Shown: positions 6,792 to 13,389 of the stretch, one piece after another
How positions within the stretch are numbered: the first letter of the stretch is position 1
Layout: the number at the start of each line of letters is the position of its first letter
Assembly (NCBI RefSeq): GCF_045635475.1
Contig: NZ_JBJGXI010000058.1
Coordinates: forward strand, 1-29,532
Length of the DNA stretch: 29,532 bases
Direction: 5' to 3'
DNA from: JBJGXI01 sp045635475
Lineage (GTDB): Bacteria; Bacillota; Bacilli; Bacillales; Amphibacillaceae
Position numbers and translations under genes: made by a program
The notes under the pieces: model-generated
Database searches by the model: none
What the model was told of the DNA's origin: nothing
What the model saw: the letters and a program-made list of their open reading frames with translations, nothing else

Positions 6792-6956
6792 TTGTTTTTC
6801 TTTTTTGTTATTCTATTTTTTATTTGTGGTTATAGTTTTGTTGTAACTTCAATAAAAGCTATAAAAGAGGAAATATCTATACACCTCGCCGCTTTTCTTT
6901 TTCTTGTATGGTCTACATCAGCAGTATGGGTTACTGTGTATTTAGGAGATCTATAA
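6792..6956 (+). CDS. Two-helix membrane miniprotein (54 aa)
   Basis: TTG 6792, preceded by GAGAGG at a 9-base spacing, opens a 54-codon frame ending at TAA 6954-6956. The product has a very hydrophobic first helix (MFFFFVILFFICGYSFVV), a short charged loop (K-A-I-K-E-E) and a second helix (HLAAFLFLVWSTSAVWVTVY). It is probably a hairpin membrane protein with both ends outside the cytoplasm. No family is recognised. The kinase gene starts 67 bases downstream on the same strand. The main doubt is the TTG start. Confidence 0.55.
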   Translation: MFFFFVILFFICGYSFVVTSIKAIKEEISIHLAAFLFLVWSTSAVWVTVYLGDL

Positions 6957-7023
6957 AACTTTTATATTGAATTAAACGGGCAAAATAGTGTAATTAAGCA
7001 TTTGAAAATTGGGTGGGAATGGC

Positions 7024-7620
7024 TTGGAAGATAAAATAATAAGTTCATTAAAAATAATAATTCCAAAAGTGGAACAAGGTCAAAAGGTTGTTCTCGGAAT
7101 AGATGGATTAAGCCGTTCTGGTAAAACAACATTAGTAAGAAACATCGAACAGCGTATTCAAGAAACAAATATTTTCACTTGTGTTTTGCATATAGACGAT
7201 TACATTGTAGAAAGAGAAAGACGCTATAACACTGGTAATGAAGAGTGGTATGAGTATTACAATTTGCAATGGGATGTAGAATGGCTAAAAGAAAATTTGT
7301 TTAAAAGACTAAAAGAATCTAATGAACTACAATTATTAACTTATGACAATAGTACCGATTCACAAAAATTACAGACTGTCAAAATACCTAATACGTGTCT
7401 AATCATAATCGAAGGAGTATTTTTACAAAGAGAAGAGTGGAGAAATCACTTCGATTTTATGATTTTTCTTGATTGTGTAAGAGATGAGAGATTCAATCGT
7501 GAAAGTGCAGAAACACAAACTAACATTGAAAAATTTGAAAAGAGATACTGGAAAGCAGAAAATTATTATTTGGAAGCAGTTTCACCAATCAAACAAGCCG
7601 ATTTAGTTATTCAGAATTAA
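7024..7620 (+). CDS. P-loop kinase, uridine kinase-like
   Basis: A 198-residue cytoplasmic protein of the P-loop NTPase superfamily. Walker A is GLSRSGKTT (residues 28-36), followed by HIDDY (56-60), where the Asp pair occupies the position of the phosphoacceptor-activating residues in uridine/pantothenate-kinase-like enzymes. Next come I-I-I-E-G-V-F-L and a late R-Y-W-K-A-E-x-Y-Y segment that likely forms the lid. Bacillus paralogues are annotated 'uridine kinase', but the substrate is unproven. TTG 7024 is chosen because GGTGG lies 7 bases upstream; an in-frame TTG at 7009 lacks a ribosome site. A 27-bp palindrome follows the stop by 6 bases. Confidence 0.8.
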   Translation: MEDKIISSLKIIIPKVEQGQKVVLGIDGLSRSGKTTLVRNIEQRIQETNIFTCVLHIDDYIVERERRYNTGNEEWYEYYNLQWDVEWLKENLFKRLKESNELQLLTYDNSTDSQKLQTVKIPNTCLIIIEGVFLQREEWRNHFDFMIFLDCVRDERFNRESAETQTNIEKFEKRYWKAENYYLEAVSPIKQADLVIQN

Positions 7621-7626
7621 ACTATA

Positions 7627-7653
7627 TACGAACAGTGCCAGGCACTGTTCGTA
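7627..7653. repeat. 27-bp palindrome, copy 2 (inverted centre)
   Basis: Arms TACGAACAGTGCC and GGCACTGTTCGTA around a central A, whereas the other copies have T. It is therefore an exact inverted copy of the element at 8244-8270 on the other side of the hydrolase gene. Confidence 0.9.
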
Positions 7654-7669
7654 ATTGGAGGAAAAAACG

Positions 7670-8239
7670 ATGGCAGAAATTTTGTTATTACACCATGTTT
7701 TAGGCAGAACGAAGGGGATTGAAGCAATCGCCGAACAACTGAGAGATGCGGGGCATACTGTGCATGTGCCAGATTTATTTGAAGGCCGCGTGTTTTCCAC
7801 GCTGGAGGAAGGTTTGGTATTCGTGAAGGAAATCGGATTTGAAGAAGTAACGGCGCGCGGCGTTCGGGCAGCCAGCGAGCTTTCACGCGATGTCGTCTAT
7901 GCTGGTTTTTCACTCGGTGTCCCGGCAGCACAGCAACTCGCTCAAACTCGTGAAGGAACCAGAGGCGCACTGTTTTTTCATGCTTGTCTCCCGACCTCGG
8001 CGTTCGAATCACAGTGGCCGGCAGACGTGCCTGTGCAAATTCACGCCATGAGTGCAGATCCTTTTTTCGTTGAAGACGGCGACATCAACGCGGCCCGTGA
8101 GCTTGTGGCGTCGGCCAAACACGCTGAACTTTTTCTCTACGAAGGCAAGGAACATCTCTTCACCGACAGCAGTTTACCGTCTTACGATGCTAACGCAACG
8201 AAACTTGTGATCAAGCGGGTTCTCGACTTTCTTGAATAA
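7670..8239 (+). CDS. Dienelactone hydrolase family protein (horizontally acquired)
   Basis: A 189-residue alpha/beta hydrolase, soluble. The nucleophile elbow is G-F-S-L-G with Ser81, the acid is Asp130 (in M-S-A-D-P-F-F) and the base is His162 (G-K-E-H-L-F). Classical dienelactone hydrolase has Cys at the nucleophile position, so a Ser enzyme points to a related ester or lactone hydrolase. Motifs such as HTVHVPDLFEGR, YAGFSLGV and TDSSLPSYDA resemble actinobacterial members from memory. The gene is GC-richer than its surroundings (34/60 G+C in 7861-7920 against 19/60 in 7501-7560 of the kinase) and is bracketed by inverted 27-bp palindromes, suggesting transfer. GGAGG lies 8 bases before ATG 7670. 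Confidence 0.9.
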   Translation: MAEILLLHHVLGRTKGIEAIAEQLRDAGHTVHVPDLFEGRVFSTLEEGLVFVKEIGFEEVTARGVRAASELSRDVVYAGFSLGVPAAQQLAQTREGTRGALFFHACLPTSAFESQWPADVPVQIHAMSADPFFVEDGDINAARELVASAKHAELFLYEGKEHLFTDSSLPSYDANATKLVIKRVLDFLE

Positions 8240-8243
8240 TTTT

Positions 8244-8270
8244 TACGAACAGTGCCTGGCACTGTTCGTA
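8244..8270. repeat. 27-bp palindrome, copy 3
   Basis: Perfect arms TACGAACAGTGCC / GGCACTGTTCGTA around T. It begins 4 bases after the stop of the hydrolase gene. Confidence 0.9.
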
Positions 8271-8275
8271 GGTAG

Positions 8276-8366
8276 AAACTCTTTCTGAAAGGAAAGATAA
8301 GGATACCATTGAGAAGTGTACCAGATACAGTGTATCCACAGTATCCTAGAACCCCACTGCTTTAGC
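8276..8366 (+). pseudogene. 3' tail of a TnpB-like gene
   Basis: The frame reads LRSVPDTVYPQYPRTPLL and ends at the TAG (8364-8366) inside the hairpin at 8347-8380. From memory, IS200/IS605 accessory proteins (TnpB/OrfB) often end this way, with their last codons running into the right-end hairpin. The rest of the gene is missing: just upstream lie palindrome copy 3 and the hydrolase. The assignment rests on this short tail and the hairpin, so it is tentative. Confidence 0.4.
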
Positions 8367-8380
8367 TGTGGGAGTTGTCA
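8347..8380 (+). mobile_element. Orphan IS200/IS605-type right-end hairpin
   Basis: CCCCACTGC-TTTA-GCTGTGGG is followed by AGTTGTCAG, the look of the right end of IS605/IS1341-type elements, where the omega-RNA scaffold of TnpB also ends. No complete tnpA or tnpB is near, so it would be a relic or a non-autonomous end. Confidence 0.45.
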
Positions 8381-8438
8381 GTGTTTAGTTGAATCAAATA
8401 GTTTGTCAAATTTATAATTGATGAAAAGGGGTTCATTT

Positions 8439-8753
8439 GTGAGAGAATACATATACGTATTAAAATTAATTCCTAGGTTATATGAAGAGAAGAATTGGAC
8501 GAACGAAGACCAAGACATAGTTGGACAACATTTTATAAGACTAAAAAATTACTGCGATAAAGGACAAGTAATTACGGCAGGTAAGACAGACAGAGAAGAT
8601 GAAAAAGGATTTGGGATTGTTATTTTTAAAGAAGAAAACGATGAAAAAGCAGAAGCATTTAAAAATGAAGACCCAGCAATAATGCATGGTATTATGACTG
8701 CCGAAGTTTTTCCCTATAGAACAGCACTTGGAATAGATGGTAGAAGTATATAG
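8439..8753 (+). CDS. YciI-like protein
   Basis: A 104-residue protein of the YciI/DGPF type: YVLKLIPRLY at the N-terminus, HFIRLKNYCDKGQVITAG in the middle, and a C-terminal A-F-K-N-E-D-P-A-I-M-H-G-I-M segment in which the conserved D-P is present. YciI-like proteins have a ferredoxin-like alpha/beta fold and are often called putative dehydratases or ligand-binding proteins; the substrate is unknown. GTG 8439 is chosen because AAAGGGG lies 7 bases upstream; in-frame TTG 8418 and ATG 8421 lack a ribosome site. It is flanked by the TnpB tail upstream and a 27-bp palindrome downstream. Confidence 0.8.
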   Translation: MREYIYVLKLIPRLYEEKNWTNEDQDIVGQHFIRLKNYCDKGQVITAGKTDREDEKGFGIVIFKEENDEKAEAFKNEDPAIMHGIMTAEVFPYRTALGIDGRSI

Positions 8754-8764
8754 TGACCAAATAA

Positions 8765-8791
8765 CACGAAGAGTGCCTGGCACTGTTCGTA
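8765..8791. repeat. 27-bp palindrome, copy 4 (degenerate left arm)
   Basis: CACGAAGAGTGCC / GGCACTGTTCGTA; the left arm has two changes. It lies 11 bases after the stop of the YciI-like gene. Confidence 0.8.
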
Positions 8792-8845
8792 TGCCACTTC
8801 CGTTATTACCTGCAAACACAAAAAATATAGGTTTATGGTTGTGCA

Positions 8846-9040
8846 TTAAGATTCACCATCTTTTTTTAGAGGAACAATATCACCATTAGGGAATTCTTTT
8901 ACAAGTTCACCATTTTTTTCATATACAATATATGTGTTGTTTACTTTTGCATCTATCCTAGCCCGTTCACCAGTCATTTTAGCCCATTTACTTAACCATT
9001 CATATTTTCTTTTTGGTTCATTGTTTTGTACTTCTAACAT
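8846..9040 (-). CDS. Small conserved hypothetical protein (64 aa)
   Basis: The minus-strand product begins MLEVQNNEPKRKYEWLSKWA and continues through a strand containing TYIVYEKNGELV to an acidic/basic tail. It is soluble and has no Cys. ATG 9040 is preceded by AAAGGTGG with a good spacer; the longer frame from GTG 9052 would place the start inside that ribosome site. The pattern resembles short uncharacterised Bacillus proteins, but no function is known. It is convergent with the YciI-like gene. Confidence 0.7.
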   Translation of the reverse strand: MLEVQNNEPKRKYEWLSKWAKMTGERARIDAKVNNTYIVYEKNGELVKEFPNGDIVPLKKDGES

Positions 9041-9129
9041 AAGCAACACCACCTTTAATTAAATTATATCAGATTGTTTATTAATGTTATAAGGTATTCA
9101 ATAAGTTTTACACTTTGTGATGAAAATCA

Positions 9130-9205
9130 CTTAAACAAACGGGTGCTAATGTACAACAAGGAAAGGTGCTGATATACAGGGTTAGTGCCCTTTCTTGTTG
9201 AAGTA
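9130..9205 (+). repeat. Dispersed intergenic repeat, copy D
   Basis: CTTAAACAAACGGGTGCTAA, the best match to the family consensus, is followed by a hairpin with arms CAACAAGGAAAGGTGCT and AGTGCCCTTTCTTGTTG (9154-9200). Partial copies without a clear hairpin occur at about 9750, 11482, 19748 and 20555. Confidence 0.7.
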
Positions 9206-9291
9206 AAGGGTAGGTTTATGTAATAAGGTTAATCCAACATACTTAGAAGATAATAAGGACAAATTATAAAAAAGAATGCAAGAGGTGTAAT

Positions 9292-9747
9292 ATGAAACAA
9301 TTTGTACTAATTATATTAACTGTCTCTTTTTTAGTAATTTGTCCTTCCTATTCAAAGGCGGTAAATACGCCTTGTAGTATGGTTTTAAACCCTATTGATC
9401 AAGAACTGAAAAATACAAAGGGAGTAGCTTTGGTTTATAAAGTTCAGTTACGTCCGCCAAGTTTTGCAAGAACAAATATAAGTATTCTTGGAGTACATCT
9501 TCCAAAGCCATCATCCTATGGAAATTACGATAGTTACGAGGGTTTTGCTTTCACAGCAGAGGAAATTAGTTGGCGGTTCAAACTGTATCCTACTCCCGAA
9601 CAAGAAAGTCCAACTTGGGCTGGAAGGTTCGATGAAATTACAGCGAAAATGGGAGAGAATGTAGTAGTTCAGGTACGTCTGTCTAATTCTAAAACAGAAA
9701 AATTAGGACCGAGTATATTAGAAAGTAATATCAAAAGTTGTAAGTAG
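9292..9747 (+). CDS. Secreted protein of unknown function
   Basis: A 151-residue precursor with a Sec signal peptide (MKQFVLIILTVSFLVI, then S-Y-S-K-A as a probable signal peptidase I site near residue 23). There is no lipobox Cys. The mature part has two Cys (about positions 28 and 150) that could form a disulfide joining the ends, and beta-type segments such as GVALVYKVQL and NVVVQVRLS. No family is recognised. AGAGGTG lies before ATG 9292. The gene stands alone between two dispersed-repeat copies. Confidence 0.75.
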   Translation: MKQFVLIILTVSFLVICPSYSKAVNTPCSMVLNPIDQELKNTKGVALVYKVQLRPPSFARTNISILGVHLPKPSSYGNYDSYEGFAFTAEEISWRFKLYPTPEQESPTWAGRFDEITAKMGENVVVQVRLSNSKTEKLGPSILESNIKSCK

Positions 9748-9899
9748 ATATTAAACTAACGGGAGGCTTATCTGGAACAATAAACGTAGACCTTATTGCG
9801 TTAAAGTGCAGGAATGTGGAATAAGAAAACATTTGTTATATGAAATAATTATTTGATTCCTATTTCTGTACATAATTTCGTGGGAAAGAAGGTAGTGCT

Positions 9900-10655
9900 G
9901 TGAAAACAACAGAAAGTTTTACCGACAAGGCCGATATGTATGCGAAATATCGCCTCAGTTACCCTAATGAATATATCGATTATTTGTTTTCAGCTAACCA
10001 TCTGAAAGGGGATCGGATTGCGGCTGATATTGGTTCAGGTACGGGGATATTCAGCAGCCAGCTGCTTGAAAGAGGTTTAAATGTTATTGGAGTTGAGCCA
10101 AATGATGAAATGAGAAAGATGGCTGAGGAATCGTTAAAACTATTTTCTCGTTTTAAATCAATAAAAGCAACTGCTGAAAATACCAATTTAAAAGAGAATA
10201 GTGTGGATTTAGTAACTGTTGCCCAGGCATTTCATTGGTTTGATAGAGAAGCATTCAAAATCGAATGTCAACGGATTTTAAAACAAAAGGCAAATGTTGC
10301 TCTTGTTTGGAATAGCAGAGATTTAACTAATCCGATAATTAAAGAGAATGCAGAAATTTGCCAAAAGACCTGTTCAAATTTCAAAGGATTTAGCGGTGGA
10401 ATAGAAGAAACTCCAGAAGTATTTTACAGCTTTTTTAAGGATGGAAAGTATGAGTTTAAAAATTATCAAAATGATTTACTTTTTAATTTTGAAGGTTTTT
10501 TGGGAAGGAATTTATCAGCTTCCTATGCACCGAAAAAAAATGACGAAGAGTATGAAAGTTTTGTTTTTCTCCTGTCAGAATTATTCGAGAAATATAGTAA
10601 GAATGGAAAAATTGTTCTCCAAAACGTAACTCGAAGCTATATAGGCAATGTTTAA
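9900..10655 (+). CDS. Class I SAM-dependent methyltransferase
   Basis: A 251-residue cytoplasmic methyltransferase. Motif I is ADIGSGTG (about residues 42-49), the acidic residue after strand 2 is in GVEPNDEM, motif II/III lies around SVDLVTVAQAFHWFD, and post-motif R-I-L-K and V-A-L-V-W-N-S-R-D follow. The A-F-H-W-F-D signature and N-terminal F-T-D-K-A-D-M-Y-A-K-Y-R match the Methyltransf_11-like group found in many Bacillus; the acceptor is unknown. The start is GTG 9900 with AGAAGG upstream. Confidence 0.9.
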   Translation: MKTTESFTDKADMYAKYRLSYPNEYIDYLFSANHLKGDRIAADIGSGTGIFSSQLLERGLNVIGVEPNDEMRKMAEESLKLFSRFKSIKATAENTNLKENSVDLVTVAQAFHWFDREAFKIECQRILKQKANVALVWNSRDLTNPIIKENAEICQKTCSNFKGFSGGIEETPEVFYSFFKDGKYEFKNYQNDLLFNFEGFLGRNLSASYAPKKNDEEYESFVFLLSELFEKYSKNGKIVLQNVTRSYIGNV

Positions 10656-10737
10656 ACAGCTGTCTTTAATCGAAGTACCTATTTGAATTTTAGATTATCA
10701 CTTACTAATTACGATCTTTAACAAAACCAGCTAACAA

Positions 10738-10764
10738 TACGAACAGTTCCTGGCACTGTTCGTA
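10738..10764. repeat. 27-bp palindrome, copy 5
   Basis: TACGAACAGTTCC / GGCACTGTTCGTA with one change in the left arm. It sits between the methyltransferase and copy 2 of the 71-bp block. Confidence 0.85.
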
Positions 10765-10784
10765 AATCGATTTTTAAGAAAAAC

Positions 10785-10855
10785 AAGAACGATAATTCAT
10801 TATTTTCTGATATTATTATAGTATGAAGATTAGTGAGTTCGTGAAATGATGATCT
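10785..10855 (+). repeat. 71-bp duplicated block, copy 2
   Basis: About 90% identical, without gaps, to 6634-6704. The words flanking copy 1 on its right (GATCTTTAAACAAAACCAGC) reappear here on the left of the palindrome as GATCTTTAACAAAACCAGC (10711-10729), so the order is rearranged. Confidence 0.8.
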
Positions 10856-10898
10856 GAAACGGACAGGAAAGTTAAAGAAGAATTGAGGAGGGTTATTC

Positions 10899-11450
10899 AT
10901 TTTATCAAGAAAAACAACCATATATATATTGGTTTTAGTGATGGTTGTGTCAATGGGCTTAAATTATTATCTTTATCACCAAAATAAAGGATTTAAAATG
11001 TCAATTGGTTCAGATTATTTGGTAACAGTTAGACAGACTCTCTTTGAATTAAATACTCCGATTGACTTTTGGATAGAGGAGTTAAATAAGGACAATAGTG
11101 ATGTTCTTTTAGAAAGATATAAGGGAGAGTTAGAAACGTTAGCAGATGATTTTTCAGATATTAATGGAAAAATAGGAATGATAGGTGACCAGCTTCGTAC
11201 ACTCTCTGACCTTTACTCAGAATTAGAAAATACAATGCGTGAAACCGATGATAAAGAAAATATATCAGAAATTCGGGAGGAAATTGTTAAATATCAACAC
11301 TTCATAGTTGAAATCTTGAAGGATATGGAAAATAAACTTGAAGAAGATAAATTGTTGTGGTATCAAGAATTATCTAACCCTGATTCCGAAACTACAAACA
11401 AAGTTTGGGATGAGTTTAAAACATTTGAAAAACTTCAGAGTGGATCTTAA
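10899..11450 (+). CDS. Membrane-anchored coiled-coil protein with probable ATT start
   Basis: The frame contains one N-terminal helix (IYILVLVMVVSMGLNYYLY) followed by a long, charged, probably coiled-coil external domain (about residues 45-160, many Leu/Ile at heptad spacing, acidic). No ATG, GTG or TTG in this frame has a ribosome site. GAGGAGGG (10885-10892) is placed 6 bases before ATT 10899, which would give MLSRKTTIYIL, a proper positively charged anchor. The first conventional candidate, TTG 10929, would cut into the helix and leave out the basic residues. The call is therefore an ATT-initiated 183-residue protein, or a gene whose ATG mutated. Family unknown; similar in layout to the gene at 12504. 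Confidence 0.6.
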   Translation: MLSRKTTIYILVLVMVVSMGLNYYLYHQNKGFKMSIGSDYLVTVRQTLFELNTPIDFWIEELNKDNSDVLLERYKGELETLADDFSDINGKIGMIGDQLRTLSDLYSELENTMRETDDKENISEIREEIVKYQHFIVEILKDMENKLEEDKLLWYQELSNPDSETTNKVWDEFKTFEKLQSGS

Positions 11451-11522
11451 ATTAACCAGCTACTGAGAGTAATTAATTATTAAAGTAACGGAGAACGTAT
11501 CTTGAACAAGTGGGGGTCAAAC

Positions 11523-11657
11523 TTGGATATTGTCGGAATAGCAATCTTACTAATTGTTTTCTTTTCATCTAGTATTATTGAGAGAAGGCTAAAATCAATT
11601 GAAAAACAAAACAATCGTGTAATACAAATCTTAGAAGAAATAAGAGATGAAAAATAA
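11523..11657 (+). CDS. Single-helix membrane miniprotein (44 aa)
   Basis: TTG 11523, with GGGGG at 11512-11516, opens a 44-codon frame ending at TAA 11655-11657. The product has a membrane helix (DIVGIAILLIVFFSSSII) followed by a basic/amphipathic coiled-coil tail (ERRLKSIEKQNNRVIQILEE). An in-frame TTG at 11502 would add seven residues but lies within a dispersed-repeat relic. The layout of helix plus E-R-R-L-K-S-I-E-K-Q-N tail is familiar from short uncharacterised Bacillus proteins. It may act as a small membrane adaptor; that is inference. Confidence 0.65.
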   Translation: MDIVGIAILLIVFFSSSIIERRLKSIEKQNNRVIQILEEIRDEK

Positions 11658-11755
11658 TGATATTTTCAAAACGGTGCGATTGTTCAACAAGATTATCGTT
11701 TGTTTCCCTTAACGTGAAGAAATGTTTAATAATTGTTAAATGAGGTGGAACAGCC

Positions 11756-12463
11756 ATGGAATATTTTTATCCGATTGGAAATGATCCTGAAAATGAACCG
11801 TTGCTGGAACTGTTACCTAATGGATATATGTTTGCTTCAAAGATCTTCTATCCTTTTATTATGATGCCAAAGCTTTGGCACTCGAGCAATAGTGAAATTC
11901 CTCATAAATACTATCCTGTGAAAGAAGATATTCTTAAGTTTGGAAAACCTTTAACTTGGGAGGAACTTCGGAAAAGTAGTGGTCTAAGAAATATCGCGGA
12001 AATGTCCATCGCTGTAACTGCTGCCTTAACAGGAGCAGAATATTGCAGAAAAGTATATCGAAGACCCGACCTTTCCAACAAGCTAGAGAATCATTTAGTA
12101 GAGAATATTTACTTTCCATTAGAAGATCAATTTTCTGTGCTGTTAATGCGCGATATGTTGTCTGTTTTAGCTTCAAATGGAGCAAAGAGGATTAAATTTG
12201 CAACTATTAGTGGTGAGCAAGGTACATACAAAATATCAGATATAAATGCAGAAATGATTATTAAGCTATGTTCTGAACCGATAACGATTTGTGATGAAAA
12301 TAAAGATTTTATTTTTACTTGTAATTTTGATGAAGTTGCTGCGGTTTTCTCTGCAAAAAAGGATTGTAGGGAGTTATTGACTAGAAATCATCTTGAGGGA
12401 ATTATCTTTGATGAAAAAACACCTTTAGTGTGGGAGAACTACAACTATTTCTTATTAAAGTAA
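11756..12463 (+). CDS. DUF2711-like protein
   Basis: A 235-residue soluble protein. The N-terminal I-F-Y-P-F-I-M-M-P, the KPLTWEELRKSSGLRNIAEM segment (about residues 64-83), the middle FPLEDQFSVLLMRDML and the C-terminal acidic D-E-K-T-P-L-V-W match my recollection of DUF2711 proteins of Bacillus, whose function is not known. No signal peptide or membrane helix. GAGGTGG precedes ATG 11756. It lies between two genes for membrane-anchored proteins on the same strand, separated by gaps of 98 and 40 bases, so co-transcription with the gene at 12504 is plausible. Confidence 0.65.
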   Translation: MEYFYPIGNDPENEPLLELLPNGYMFASKIFYPFIMMPKLWHSSNSEIPHKYYPVKEDILKFGKPLTWEELRKSSGLRNIAEMSIAVTAALTGAEYCRKVYRRPDLSNKLENHLVENIYFPLEDQFSVLLMRDMLSVLASNGAKRIKFATISGEQGTYKISDINAEMIIKLCSEPITICDENKDFIFTCNFDEVAAVFSAKKDCRELLTRNHLEGIIFDEKTPLVWENYNYFLLK

Positions 12464-12503
12464 CCATTAGTGCCCGAGTGTAAGAAGAGGTGGAGGATTA
12501 AAT

Positions 12504-13085
12504 GTGAATAATAAAATGAAAAGAATCATTATAGGTGTAGTTGGGTTATTTATAATTTCATTTGTTATAATGACTTGGTTTTATCCCTATTCATTTGTTA
12601 GTGTTTATAAAAGTTATGCTTTCAAACCTGATCCAATTGTTGTCGATCAATATGTTAACGATTTAGAAGAGTTTAAAAGTTCATATCAAGAAGATCTAGA
12701 CGAATTAACAACGGAAAGTAATTATGATTTAACTATTGACCGTACTCAATATTTGCTTCCTTTATTTGAACAAGATTGGTTAGTAAGTAAAGTACCTGTT
12801 AAGATGAGTATAGATGATTTAGGTGAAATATTATTCGAAGTTAAAAACGCTAGAAAGATTTTGTTAGAACTTATAGCTAACGAAGATTATACACAAGAAC
12901 AAAGGCATTATTTAGTCAATAGTATTGAAAGTTTATTGTCATTAGAAGAAGAAATTGTTGATATAAAAACTGGAATTGCTGAATCAAGAAAGACATTAAG
13001 AATTCAATTTAATAATCTTCACGGGAGTTTTTTAGGGAATTTTATGATGTTTGAAATTTTTTATGAACGGTCAAGAAAAGATTAA
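12504..13085 (+). CDS. Membrane-anchored helical protein
   Basis: A 193-residue protein with a basic N-terminus (NNKMKR), one membrane helix (IIIGVVGLFIISFVIMTWFY) and an external, mostly helical domain rich in Leu, Glu and Asp. Start GTG 12504 with GGAGG 7 bases upstream; the ATG two bases earlier is directly followed by TGA. The architecture parallels the protein at 10899 (one anchor, coiled-coil-like outside domain of similar size), but sequence similarity is not evident by eye. Function unknown. A strong terminator follows at 13124. Confidence 0.75.
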   Translation: MNNKMKRIIIGVVGLFIISFVIMTWFYPYSFVSVYKSYAFKPDPIVVDQYVNDLEEFKSSYQEDLDELTTESNYDLTIDRTQYLLPLFEQDWLVSKVPVKMSIDDLGEILFEVKNARKILLELIANEDYTQEQRHYLVNSIESLLSLEEEIVDIKTGIAESRKTLRIQFNNLHGSFLGNFMMFEIFYERSRKD

Positions 13086-13123
13086 TTAAACAGGTAAATT
13101 TAATTGAAGAAGGTAATAAAATT

Positions 13124-13161
13124 GGACCACACACGTTAGATATGTCTAATGTGTGTGGTCC
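13124..13161 (+). terminator. Strong hairpin, probable terminator
   Basis: GGACCACACAC(g)TTAGA / TCTAA(t)GTGTGTGGTCC with a TATG loop, then CTTTTAG. It follows the gene at 12504-13085. Confidence 0.75.
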
Positions 13162-13311
13162 TTTTAGTGTCAATTGTTTCCTTTTCTAATGGCTCACATT
13201 CCCATAGACCCAGAAAAGCCTGCAGACATGCGATGAAAGAGAAAAATGCTAATGTTCATACAACATGTTGTGCAATCTATGTAACTATATCTGTAAAGTG
13301 TTCCTCTTATA

Positions 13312-13340
13312 TTGAGATACGAAAATCCGATTGTTATACT
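13312..13340 (+). promoter_or_regulatory. Sigma-A promoter of the lytTR gene pair
   Basis: -35 TTGAGA (13312-13317), 17-bp spacer, -10 TATACT (13335-13340), 50 bases before TTG 13390. Confidence 0.65.
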
Positions 13341-13389
13341 ACTTTAGAAACATGGCTATGTATCGCGATGAACGAAGGGAGGTTGCAAT

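Noticed and set aside
7617..8012. Long minus-strand open frame opposite the hydrolase gene
   Set aside because: It is the complement of a GC-rich gene, has no ribosome site, and its product is Arg/Pro-rich low-quality sequence. The plus strand has clear hydrolase motifs.
6265..8791. Regularly spaced palindromes as a CRISPR array
   Set aside because: Copies are hundreds to thousands of bases apart, separated by whole genes, and are palindromic at both ends. There are no short unique spacers and no cas genes.
10718..10921. Minus-strand open frame of 67 codons
   Set aside because: It runs across a palindrome, the 71-bp repeat and the ribosome site of the next gene, and no ribosome site precedes it.
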